Of a DNA stretch of 64,000 nt, positions 13,454-23,783 are shown in pieces. Position numbers and translations under genes: made by a program. This stretch comes from Phylloscopus collybita (Eukaryota > Chordata > Aves > Passeriformes > Phylloscopidae). Within the stretch, counting starts at the first letter, position 1. Every line of letters starts with the position of its first letter. The stretch is taken from NCBI GenBank assembly GCA_027886175.1, contig JAJNNQ010000075.1, positions 54,807,001 to 54,871,000 on the forward strand, read 5' to 3'. The notes under the pieces are model-generated. The model did no database searches. It worked only from the letters and a program-made list of their open reading frames with translations, and was not told the DNA's origin.

Positions 13454-13889
13454 ATGTTTTAAGTTTGGATTTCAAATTTACACTGATGAATGTAGGAAAA
13501 ATAAAAGTAAATAATACAGATATGATGATTTCTTTTATTCATTCATTTATTTTTTTGTCACAACTGTATCAGTGTCAAAGCTGTTGGGAGATTGAAAACA
13601 GAGTTAAGAATCCAGTTAAGTGGCTGGGTAAATTTCCTGCATACTTTTCTTTGCTGGGATCATTTTCATCTGGCTAAAGTTTCAGAATGATTATACAGGT
13701 TGCAGCTACAACATTAACTGTAGTTTTATATATCCATTTTCAGTTCTTGATTCAGAGACTCTGAGAGGTTGATTTACACAGAAATTTTAAAGTTTAATAT
13801 AAGAAATGGAAGTTGGAAGGCTAAGTTTAGGAACTCAGTATTTCCAAGCTGTAGATAGTTTTTGCTTTATTGAGGGCTGGAAGAGAATT

Positions 13890-14557
13890 TATACAAGAAT
13901 ATTGTGAGTCTGCAAAAAATGATTTAGAAGCTTTAGTTATGAATACAGTATAAAAAGTTTTATTGTTAAGTTTAGCATAGTTTGCACAATTTTAGAATGT
14001 ATCTTTCTCGTAGTTTGATAGGAGTTTCTGGGGCAGCTACAGCCTCTGCCTAGAAACTTCTTCATTGATTCTTCCTTGTCTCATCCCCTCCGTCATGCAT
14101 AATTTTCCCCTTGTCCATCATGGAATCCTTATCTTTAAGGTTCATGAGTTTCAGCCAATAGCTCAGCTGGACTCTCCTCAGACCACCCCCAAACCTGTGT
14201 TGGATTTGTTAGAATTTAAGTGACTTACTTTGGCATGTTGTATTTGGATTGTTTTATTGGATTGTGTGATTTTGAACCCACCCCAAAATATGTAGTACAA
14301 AACCGCCCTGCAGTCCAGGCTCGGGGTCTCTCTCCAGAGGCACCAGCCTGGAGGCTGAGGGTTCCCCTGACCCCCCCCCCCCCCCCCCCCCGAATAAAGC
14401 CTCTGTTTCCTGAAAGCCTCAAGAGAGTCCCCTCTTTTTCGAGCCAGCCATGGCAGTGTGAGACAACTGCCTGAGCCAAGACCACACAAAAGTGCATTGT
14501 TGGAGCATATCAGAGCAGCCGGGGGCCCAAGCTGATCACCGAGCTGGGCCGGAACCA
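13890..14557 (+). mobile_element. Probable ERV LTR, plus orientation
   Basis: A polyadenylation signal AATAAA at 14393-14398 is followed by a GC-richer segment ending in a CA dinucleotide at 14556-14557, the layout of an LTR R-U5 region. A CCAAT-type box (GCCAATAGC) lies near 14153, in the place expected for U3. The GC-rich block stands out from the AT-rich flanks. I could not fix the 5' edge (13890 is approximate) and found no target duplication. A run of 21 C lies directly before the AATAAA. The LTR class is uncertain; gammaretrovirus-like is a guess from the AATAAAGCC motif. Confidence 0.5.
14371..14391 (+). repeat. C21 homopolymer
   Basis: Twenty-one consecutive C lie two bases before the AATAAA of the probable LTR. 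Such tracts are unstable in cells and in sequencing, so the exact length is unreliable. Confidence 0.9.
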
Positions 14558-15638
14558 GGTACGCACCTCAGCAGAATATCTGTGCAAAATGTAGTGTTTC
14601 AAGGAGAAAGGACCACAACAAGAATTATCTAGGAAGATCATAGGGAATGCCAGTTCCTTTTTTTTTTTTTTTTTTTAATTTTTATAAAGCACTTATATTG
14701 GCTTTGGATTATTATTTCACTGTCAAAACAGAAGATTTAGTATTTGTTGATGTTAAAAGTTTGCTTATAGATGTATGGATAGTCCCTGAAGCACAGAAAT
14801 TATTTAGATGTTAGAAAATTGTACTTTTACACAAAATAATGAGCAGGATGCAGGAAAAATAATGAACTGTTTAAACAACAAATAAACTGAGATACCCATT
14901 ATTAACATTATGAAAGTGACATTTTAAGCAACTGAATGCTTTATACTCTGAACAACATGACATAATAATATATGTACATAGTATACAATTTTCTTTTAAA
15001 ATAACACCTTTTCATGGTTTCTCTTATTTATTTGTTTCTTATTTTACTACTAGCTTCTATACAATAATTTTTACACAGTGCTATTTATGTTAGAAATTCT
15101 ACCCTTCACATTATATAATCTCAAAATTTTCAGCTAAAATATATATTTCCCAGTGCCTGGGACTTCAAATATAATTTTTCATTTGGAAATATTTTTAGTT
15201 TTCACAATATCAAAGGAAGCCATGGGAATATAACTTTACTCCCAGACTGAAAGCAGGGAATATAAATTAGGAAGAGTCTTTTATAGTTGTTTTGCTTATT
15301 TTCAAGATAGATGAAAGCAGTGAGAGAAAAACATCAGTTTTCCCTTCCTAGTTCTCGTAACTAATTTTTGTATTTGGTTTTGATGGACTTTTGCAACAGC
15401 AAATTTAGTTGATTAAATAAATCAACTGATTTATTCTGAACCAAATAACATTCCTTGCATGAGTTCATATATGTACAAGTTCACCTCAAAATCAGTGTGT
15501 TTGCATTGAAGGTTTAAGAAATAGTTTATATATTAGTTAACTCTAACAACCACCTTTTTAAACTCTTTAAAATGAAATTGTTGTTGAAAAGCAAATAGTC
15601 CTGGAATGTGGCTTTATTATTTTTAAGTTGTTGTGTGT

Positions 15639-15663
15639 GTTTGTTTGTTTGTTTGTTTGTTTT
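15639..15663 (+). repeat. (GTTT)n microsatellite
   Basis: A short GT run passes into five GTTT units. Confidence 0.85.
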
Positions 15664-16867
15664 AATACGTGAATAGGAAAAATGAACATAGCTCAGAAGA
15701 ATCATAGTTGTAGAACAAGAATTTGCATTTTTCTACAAATGAGTTAAAACTCCACAGTGGATTAAATTAGCATATCTGAGAATTTTTTTTTGTGATTTAA
15801 GATGTATCTCACAAAGATAGGGTGAACATAATGATAGATTCAAGCTGTATTTTAAGAATTAAAGGGATCAGTAGCATTACATGTATAAGGTCGCCTTGCT
15901 ATAACCTATGAAAAGGTTATGTTAAAAGTGATTCTACAATCAGTTCTTAAAAGGAAATATGTAGATAAACCTCTAAAAGCCTAGCAAAAGCAGGTATATT
16001 ACATACCATTAAGCCTCCAAGTATCTCCGTTTTTCTTAATTAAAATTGCAAAAAGAGCTGAACTGTTTTAAAACATAAATAATCTAAGAAGAAAAGAACC
16101 AAACAACCCTCCCTACAAAATTCCACCCCACGGGAAAAAAACCCCACACAACAAAGAAACAAACTGCAGCAGCAAAGGTACAGGTAAATAAATCATCAGT
16201 GAACTTGGCCCAGTGTATTTAATAAGCACTTCAGTGGAAAATAAAAACTGCCTTGTATCTTAATAAGAGAGTTTGTTTGGATGGATCAAACATGCATTAG
16301 AGCAATACAGTCACCCGTGGCTGTCAGTTCAGCCAAATGACTTCGTCAGAGGATGCCTTCTGTGTGTCACAAAGCCTCCTCAAACTGACAAACGTCCTGC
16401 CACTTGCTGCAGATGCATGGCTGTTGTGCACAGCAAGGACTAAATATGTCATTACAATATGGCATACTGTGTAGGCCTAATTTGTAGTGTCACGTGAGAG
16501 CTAAAACCTGGAACAGAGCCCTGAAGGCACAAGAACTAATGAACTCTGCCTGGCTTCAGACGAGTAATCCATCACTGACATACAACGGCCCTTTTCTTTA
16601 GACTGTGCTGATGAAAATTTTCTAATCTCTCATGCCAAGTGATGTTTTCTTAACTGAGCAAGACAGAATGTCCTCCTAACATTAACCTTCCCATAGCAAA
16701 ATACACTACAGTTAGACTTTTCTGAGTTAATTTGGAGTATTTGTCATTAAAACATGGGAGGAGAGGAAGGAAAAAAGAAAGCAAGCAAAAGAAAATTATT
16801 AACCAAATCCCCTCTGTTTAGATATGGACTTAAAAATTAAATATAAATTTAAATATAAATAAAAAAG

Positions 16868-16894
16868 TAAATATAAAACTCAGTTTTATATTTA
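16868..16894. repeat. Perfect palindrome, 13-bp arms, 1-nt centre
   Basis: The left arm TAAATATAAAACT (16868-16880) and right arm AGTTTTATATTTA (16882-16894) are exact reverse complements around a single C at 16881. It can form a hairpin or cruciform. Confidence 0.9.
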
Positions 16895-16899
16895 AAGCA

Positions 16900-16920
16900 T
16901 ACTACTATACTATAGTAGTA
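16900..16920. repeat. Perfect palindrome, 10-bp arms, 1-nt centre
   Basis: The left arm TACTACTATA (16900-16909) and right arm TATAGTAGTA (16911-16920) are exact reverse complements around a single C at 16910. It begins five bases after the preceding palindrome and shares its one-C centre. Confidence 0.9.
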
Positions 16921-18469
16921 ACATTTCTTTCAATCCAAACAGACATACGCATGGATTTCCAAAGCAGTCCAGGTTCATTTATATTACCATTATTACTTAT
17001 ACCAACATCAAATGACTAATATTATGAAAATGTATTAAAATTAACCACCAATTTTTTCTTCATAATCCTACCAAATTTGGCACAAGATGCTTTAAGTTTA
17101 TCAGTTTTCTGCATAAGAAGCTAAGGGTCAATATAACAAAACATGAAAATCTTGAGATCCTAGAAAGCTTTTGTAAGAAAAATTAGTTTCCCAGATTTTT
17201 TTTGTTTGTTTTTGTTGTTGTATCTAAAGTAACTAAATATCCTTATAATTTCAAGAAGAGTTGGATAAGAGTTGGCTTGTTTTTTTGTTTTTCTTTTTTT
17301 AATTTTTTTTTCAAAATTTTTATTGGATAATCCTAAAAAGACCAACCTTATGGGTATACTATGAGGAAGATTCCAAGTTATCTGCTTCCATTACCCATTG
17401 CCTATTCCATGTTGCCCAATCCTCTCCCATATGGGAGAATTAGCAACTGTCTCCTGAATATCTGGGTCAGAAAGATTAAGGACGATTTACATCAGAAAAA
17501 AGCTACACATGAAAACAAAACAAATTCTTCCCAACTTGTTTGTGAGCCTGACTCTGTCTCTCCAGGTCAAGACACAACAGTAGCCAATGACAGATATTTA
17601 ATGAAACAAGAACCGAGACTTTCTCTGTGGCACAAAGTTTTCTTCATTCAGCCACTTAGGACTTCCAGAACCTGCATCCAAATCATCATGTTGCTGTAGC
17701 CAGCAGTGGACCCTATTGCTAAGAATGCACTGAATCTTTTTCTTCCAAATGTGTTATTTTTCTGATGTGTTCAGCCTCCATATTACTGTTAGCATCACCA
17801 CCTTCAAATCCTAGGCTGATGGAAGTCATGTGATTTGATCCTTACGATGTAATCCTTTCCTTACCTTTTTCTATTTATTCTGCATCAGTAGCATCTACTA
17901 AACTGAAACAGTAACATCCCAGCGTAACAGAAACTGGAGTGTAGTCCTTGCTCCCAAAACTCTAGGTTATTTACATGTATTGATACTCTTTATTTTCTTA
18001 TATACAGAGGGAAAAAAAAAAATGTTTTTAAGGAGATAGAACATGTAAATTTATGTCTTATTCTTTTTCTAGACATTTAGCTGTCTCAATAGCTGTCAGA
18101 TCAAACCAAGCTGGATGCAAAAGTTGGTCTACCTTTTACATTTCAAAGTATAAGGGGCTGTTGTTAAATCTTGGAGAAAACAGTTCATGTTAAATCTGTC
18201 ATTCTCCACCTCTGTATATTTTATTTCAGTTATATTTCTGATCCCTGTGATGAAAACAGTCCATCTAGTTTTGAAAAGCTCGATTAAGATAGCCAAAAAT
18301 GCAATAAAGCCAGAAAAATTGTGTTAGGTGTGTGTAGTGTCCCACTCCTACACAGCAGGGATCATCCAAGATTTGCAGATGCCCAGCCAGGTTTGAAAAA
18401 GAACAAAAGTCAAAAGGATTTCAAAAAATAAAAACTCATTCAATTTATTAGCACACCTGGCATAAGGAT

Positions 18470-18603
18470 GATGATTGATGATGATGATGATGATGATGAA
18501 GAAGAAGAGGAGGAAGAGGAAGAGGAAGAGGAAGAGGAAGAGGAAGAAGAAGAAGAAGAAGAAGAAGAAGAAGAAGAAGAAGAAGAAGAAGAAGAAGAAG
18601 AAG
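18470..18603 (+). repeat. GAT / GAGGAA / GAA trinucleotide array
   Basis: GAT repeats (to about 18497) change into mixed GAG/GAA units and then a pure GAA (AAG) block of about 50 bases. From 18498 to 18603 the plus strand is entirely purine. The phenylalanine/leucine-rich minus-strand frame across it is an artefact of the repeat. Confidence 0.95.
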
Positions 18604-18954
18604 CAGATCTCTAGCTCTTCATGAAAATGATTTAGCATGCAAAGTCTGTTCTTCTGGAGCTTTCCAGAAATGGGCTTGGGAGCTTTGAGGGTCTTTAGGT
18701 TATCTCAGTATCCCCTCAACCCCCGCCCACCTACCCCCCGTTGCCAGCCCCAAACTGGTCATGCCTGCTCCTTGACCCCTGCACTTGTGCTGGATGTTGT
18801 GCAGTCATCATGGACCTGAACATGATGAAAACTGGCTCCAGAAATGTGCTGTCTTACCTTCATACTGCCTTCCTTTCTGGGCACATCCTCTTTTAACTTC
18901 CCCAGTTGAATGGTCATTGGTGTTTGAGACAAAGTAGTGCATTAACTCCTTACT
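18604..18954. other. Short unique stretch before the solo LTR
   Basis: It includes a C-rich segment near 18719-18740 (CCCCGCCCACC, then CCCCCG). No gene or repeat is recognised. Confidence 0.4.
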
Positions 18955-18960
18955 GCCTTG
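18955..18960. repeat. Target-site duplication GCCTTG, left copy
   Basis: GCCTTG lies directly before the LTR and is repeated exactly at 19233-19238 directly after it. Six bases is the duplication length made by alpha- and betaretroviral (ERVK-type) integrases. Confidence 0.9.
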
Positions 18961-19083
18961 TGTTGCGGTTCGGGGGTGCAGCGGGACCCAGTCCGGAGGG
19001 AGCACAGCGGTCTACTTGCTTACTACATAAGACTTGGCGGGCAAGTTGCTAGCAAGCACTGATACAGTGGACTGCGAAATGCG

Positions 19084-19089
19084 TTTATT
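19084..19089 (-). terminator. Polyadenylation signal of the solo LTR
   Basis: AATAAA on the minus strand, followed by CGCATTT, resembles the AATAAACGCC context at the U3/R border of avian alpharetroviruses. Confidence 0.6.
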
Positions 19090-19104
19090 AATCGCGCGCA
19101 CAGC

Positions 19105-19111
19105 TCTTATA
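19105..19111 (-). promoter_or_regulatory. TATA-like box of the solo LTR
   Basis: Minus-strand ATATAAG sits about 15 bases upstream of the LTR polyA signal. If active, it would start transcription leftward in plus coordinates, near 19080. Confidence 0.55.
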
Positions 19112-19232
19112 TGCTGACATCACAGCTGCGGAGACTGCGCTATAATCATAACGCGTGTAACAGGTGGAGAGGCGGGGTCCTTAACTGCCCGTACATCCTG
19201 TGAGCTTCCATACGAATCCCTATCTCACAACA

Positions 19233-19238
19233 GCCTTG
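19233..19238. repeat. Target-site duplication GCCTTG, right copy
   Basis: Exact copy of 18955-18960, immediately after the terminal CA of the LTR. Confidence 0.9.
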
Positions 19239-19901
19239 TCATCCACAGGGTAATTAAAATGGGATAAACTTAATAGAATTATATTTATAAGGAAATAGGT
19301 AGTACATATATATGCAAATAAAAATATTTGCCAAAGGTAATAAATTCACTCAGTAAAACAAAACTGAAGATTTTTTTTTTCTTCTTTTTCCAGACTCAGC
19401 ATGTGAAAGCCTGAAAGTGAGAATTTCACTTTAATTTGAGTGTGTTGCTGAGGACCATTTTTAAACTCATAAAGGACTTTTAGTTGAAAATTTACATTGT
19501 GGGGAAGATTAAAATAATAATTATCTTGGTCAAGGATACCTAATTAATTTAAAGAATTGTGTATTACACGCCTTGATTCTAGATTAAGGTCAGGTGAGAC
19601 CATAACTCTGATCTTTAAATTTACCTTAAGGAGCTCTGTCTAAGTGTCACCTAGTACTTATCTTATGACAAGACAACCTATATTCTTGACAGCAACAGGC
19701 TATTAAAAGAGAAAGGGCTAGAAAGCAGCACTCCTTTCTACTTAGTGTTCAGCAGAAATTTCTAGTCAAAAAATCTCACCAATGATCGAAACTCAGTGAA
19801 GTCCTGAGACTGTTGAATTACAGCTGCTGCTGTGTTACAGTGTTTACAGGCCCTTTTGCATTGGAGAAGTGGTTTTTGTTTGGTTGGTTGGTTGTGGTTT
19901 G

Positions 19902-19932
<31 letters not shown>

Positions 19933-22559
19933 CTCTGAGGAGTGGTGGCTCAGTAGCCAAAAACTTACCCCAGCTGGAGTAATAACCTTCCATGTACACG
20001 ACTTTCAAAATCCAGCCTGAATGCACACTTGCTATGCTGTTCCTGACCACAGGAAGATTTACTTCACTGTTCATTATTTCACCATTTCACTTTCTCTATT
20101 TTTTTTTAATTTTATCAATTTGTCTTATTTTTAACATTCTTTTCTTGACCAAAAGAATTGTCATCCTTAGTAATGCTGGTACCTGCATGTTCAATCCTAC
20201 CATTTAAAGGTCTGTTAAATCAAGTGCTATGATGCTCTTCAAAAAGTTGTATTATTCTTTTCTGCAGTTGTATTAAATATATAGTCCTCACTGCACAAGA
20301 CAAGAAGTATTGTACATAGAGAAATTATTTTTAGGGTGTTTGTTAGTAATTTCATTCAAATAAATTCCATACAGGCATGTAGTGCTTTTTCGGAAGACTG
20401 TTCATCTGATCTTTGTTATTCTGATTTCAAAAAGCTACACTATTAAAGATAAAAATTACATGATTCAATAAATCCCCATTTTACTTATATTAAGCTGTTT
20501 TTTTAACTCTGAGCATTTATTAATCACTTTAGTGTCATAATTGCCTTTGCATGCTTGTTTTGATTTTGTTTAAAATGCACATTTTTTCAAACTAGGAAAT
20601 TTCCTTATTTTTTCTCAATTTAATTTAATGAGAAGTAGATGCTCATTTGAAAATCAAAAAACAAAAATACTCCTCTTGGAAAAAAAATTGCAATTATATT
20701 TTTTTAAATTTCTAATTGAAGTGCAAATTCAAAGGTTTCCAAAGCAAATTATAACATTATAAATTATAAAATATCAAGGGAATATAATTTTGAATTCTGA
20801 TGGAATAAATGTTACAGAAATTTTAATGGGGAAAAAAAAAAAAGAAGAGAAGAAATCTAGTTTGCACAATGTACAGACTTTCAATGAATTTCATTCTGCT
20901 CAACTGGAAAAAAAGGCAATTATTTTGCATCTATTATAGCTTTTGGGTGAAAGTTTTATTTTTAATTAATCACTGTTTCTTTTCTCTTGTCTTTTCAAGA
21001 CAAGATTTCAATTCTCTAACCTTCTTACCTATAAGAAGCACTTCAGACTTCTCTTGAATGCACTTTTTTATGAGATTAGTAGAAGTTTGTTTCCTGATAT
21101 GCATTTAGAGTGTTATAATTTCTTCCAAATTTATTTGTATATTTACAGACCAGCTTGCCATTGTTATCTATATTCATCTCAACCCTGTTTAAGCCGTATA
21201 AGTCAGGTTGTCTGTGTTTTGAGTTCTGCAGCTGGTGAACTCTGTTAATCCATGGTTTTGATTTATTCATCTTGCTTTTATGTACCTTCAGGAAGAAAAT
21301 GCAATGTACAAGGTTGGTATTGATAGAGAGCTTATGCCTGCTTCTATGAATCTTATGATTATTCCTGTGATTATTCCTTTAATAAATACTAATACAGGTT
21401 TGATATAAAAATGGGAGATCATATGTCTGGGTATTCAAAGAAAAAAATGCCAGCTCAAGTCTTGCACAACAAGCATATTCCCAAGTATGTCACAAGGGGT
21501 CCTGTGCTTCCTAAATCTTCTCAAGAAAACTCCTTTAGCTCAATAATTCTTTTAATTACTTGCATTGAATGTTTATCCCGATGGGGATGCTTCTTAAAAA
21601 TTCAATAGAATCCTGAATTAATACAGGCATTAATAAGGAGCATTTAATTGTCTTCTCATTCTTAAGTGTTCATCTCAAACCTTTCTTTTTTGTCTGGGTT
21701 TTTTTTTATTCCTTACAGATGCTTTATCAGAAATTATTTTAACAAAGCATAGCAATACAAAGCAATACTATCCTGACTGACAATGTTTTTATTGCTTAGT
21801 AGTGTAGTAAGTGACAGTTATCACATCTTACCTAGTGTCTATCCTCTTTTATCAATTAGATATTTTGACTCTGGTACTATATTCTCTTTGAGTTTCATAA
21901 ATCCATATCTGAGTTTTCTAAAGACTCCTTAAAGTTTTGGTCATATACACAGTTTTACAACATTTCTTTCCCTGGGAGACTACTCAAATATCAAACAAAC
22001 TAAATGCAAACTTTAAATACACTCATCAAAAAGAATGAAGTTAGGAGACCTGTCAGGTGACAGCTGTATAATTGCTAAGAATAAGAATCTGTTAACAATG
22101 AACTATGAAGGATTGATGATACTAAAAGAAAAACAAATAGGGTAAAAAATTATAAAGATAATGTCTTCTAATTTGCATCTGACTTTCAGACATGTACAAA
22201 CTCTATTAATTCTACTAATTAAACCTGGCTTAACAGACTTGACATTTATTAAGTGAAAGAAATACTGCAATATAAATTTATTTTTTTAAGCCAAAGGCCA
22301 AGTAGCACCAAACAAATTAGATGCACAAATTGCCTATATGCTATTAGAACTCTATACATTCAAGTATTACTTTCACTTTTCTATATCAACATGAAAATGT
22401 CATCCTCTTGTGCTCAGTCCCAAACTTCTGGATTTCTGAGATTTGTGATTATAAAGTCCAGATCCTTTGGGGGTTGTAAAGTCTAAGAAGATCCAGGAAC
22501 ATCTCACTGTAACCTGACCCAAGTTGTTCAGGGGATGTTTGGATTACGTTTGGATGGAT
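19239..22559. other. Unique AT-rich DNA, no gene recognised
   Basis: It contains a T30 run at 19903-19932 preceded by T/G-rich DNA, and poly-A near 20830. No mobile element or coding exon is supported; open frames are under 80 codons. Confidence 0.55.
19903..19932 (+). repeat. T30 homopolymer
   Basis: Thirty consecutive T follow a T/G-only stretch (19871-19901). No retroposon body was identified next to it. Confidence 0.9.
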
Positions 22560-23335
22560 GCCCAGTGTTCAATAAGATGAAGTTTATTAAGTCCAAGTGC
22601 CAAGTCCTGCACTTTGGCCACAATAAGCCCCTGCAATGTTATAGGCTGGGGAGGGTGTGGCTGGACAGTGCCCAGGCAGAAAGGGACCTGGGGGTTCTGG
22701 TGACAGCAGCTGAACATGAGCCAGCAGTGTGTCCTGGTGGCCAAGAAGGCCAATGGCACCCTGGCCTGTATCAGGAATGGTGTGGCCAGCAGGAGCAGGG
22801 AGGTCATTCTCCCTCTGTACTCAGCACTGGTGAGGCCACACCTTGAGTGCTGTGTCCAGCTCTGGCCCCTCAGTTCAGGAAGAACGTTGAGACACTTGAG
22901 TGCATCCAGAGAAGGCAACGAGGCTGGTGAGGGGCTTGGAACACAAACCCTGGGAGGAACGGCTGAGGGAGCTGTGGGTGCTTAGCCTGGAGAAAAGGAG
23001 ACTCAGAGGTGACCTTATCACTCTCCAAAACTTCCTGAAAGGTGGTTGTAGCTAGGTGGGGGTTGGTCTCTTTCTCCAGGCAGCAACTGACAGGACAAGA
23101 GGACACAGTCTCTAAACTACACCAAGGGAAATACAGGTTGGATATTAGGAAACAGAAAAGGTGATAAAGTACTGGAATGGTCTGCCCGGGGAGGTGGTGG
23201 AGTCACCATCCCAGGATGTGTTTAAAAAAAGACTGGATGTGGCACTCAGTGCCATGGTTTAGTTGAGGTGTTAGGGCTGGGTTGACTCAATTATCTTGAA
23301 GGTCTCTTCCAACCTAATCATTCTGTGATTCTGTG
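22560..23335 (+). mobile_element. CR1 LINE, 3' part with RT C-terminus and full 3' end
   Basis: It begins inside the C-terminal part of CR1 reverse transcriptase and runs through the 3' UTR to two terminal octamer-type repeats (ATTCTGTG ATTCTGTG, 23320-23335). The RT remnant shows the CR1 sequence pattern 'KSKCQVLHFG', then 'ERDLGVLV', then in another frame '[18 protein letters not shown]'. The ORF is broken by a frameshift near 22712. The UTR keeps the 'ggtctctt' and 'gtggtggagtcacc' segments typical of CR1. The sequence is better preserved than the other CR1 copies here, so this is a relatively younger, though dead, insertion. Confidence 0.95.
22577..22868 (+). pseudogene. CR1 reverse-transcriptase C-terminal fragment, frameshifted
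   Basis: This is the coding remnant within the CR1 copy. The first frame holds a segment with KSKCQVLHFG and ERDLGVLV; near 22712 the reading continues one frame over with [13 protein letters not shown] and the highly conserved [20 protein letters not shown]. This is the thumb/connection part after the RT catalytic site; the YxDD active site is absent because the element is 5'-truncated. It has no host function. Confidence 0.85.
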
Positions 23336-23338
23336 TTA

Positions 23339-23551
23339 TTAGATATTAGGAAAACATTTTTCACACAGGGGCTTGTTGGGGGCTCACACACGATCCCCAG
23401 GGAAGTGGTGTGCACCAAGCCTGACAGAGTTCAAGAAGCATTTGGAAAATGTCTCAGGCACATGGGGCCTCTTGGGGCTGTCCTGTGAGTCAGGAGCTGG
23501 ACTTTGATGATTTCTGTGAGTCCTTTCCAACTCAAGATATTCTATGATCTT
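23339..23551 (+). mobile_element. CR1 LINE 3' end, second copy in tandem, sense
   Basis: A second CR1 3' UTR begins directly after the terminal repeats of the previous copy. It starts with the 'agatattaggaaaac' motif of CR1 3' UTRs and ends with 'tcctttccaactca' and 'attctatgat'. It clearly differs from the first copy in sequence, so it belongs to another CR1 subfamily rather than being a local duplication. Confidence 0.85.
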
Positions 23552-23783
23552 TCAATATGAAACTGCATACAAATCAAAGGAGAATAAATGCAAACTCTCT
23601 TTACAGAAACTTCCAGAAAAGATTTTTTTTCTTTAGAAGACAATTCATAAATAACTTCCAGATTCTGAAATGAATTTTTAGAGCTTCACATCAAAATAAA
23701 CTTAAGTGATTGCTTTAAGGAGAAGTGAACTCAGGTGAATAATTAAAAAAAAAAAAAAAAGGCTGGAGAAATTAATCAGGAAA
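23552..23783. other. Unique spacer with A17 run
   Basis: AT-rich spacer between CR1 copies, with a poly-A run at about 23744-23760. Nothing else is recognised. Confidence 0.5.

Larger units (their letters stand above)
14558..18469. other. Unique DNA with candidate conserved block and palindromes
   Basis: There is no mobile element that I recognise. It contains a GTTT run at 15639-15663, a block of less AT-rich, higher-complexity sequence at about 16190-16720, two adjacent palindromes at 16868-16920, and a 112-codon ATG-initiated open frame at 17361-17699 (plus) that shows no known domain and is probably chance. Confidence 0.5.
18961..19232 (-). mobile_element. Solo LTR of an alpharetrovirus-like/ERVK-type ERV
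   Basis: The 272-bp element starts TGTTG and ends CAACA, a perfect terminal inverted repeat, and is flanked by exact 6-bp duplications. Read on the minus strand, a TATA-like ATATAAG (19105-19111) is followed about 15 bases later by AATAAACGCATTT (AATAAA at 19084-19089). In the avian leukosis/Rous sarcoma LTRs the polyA signal likewise lies just after the TATA box and just before R, so the layout is alpharetrovirus-like. No internal viral genes flank it, so it is a solo LTR left by recombination between two LTRs. Many CpG sites survive (for example CGCGCG near 19093), which together with the exact duplications suggests a recent insertion. Exact family not determined. Confidence 0.9.

Noticed and set aside
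17361..17699. 112-codon ATG-started plus-strand frame
   Set aside because: No recognisable domain, no promoter or splice context, and a length expected by chance when six frames of 64 kb are scanned.
18348..18638. 96-codon minus-strand frame with poly-phenylalanine
   Set aside because: Translation of the GAA/GAT array.
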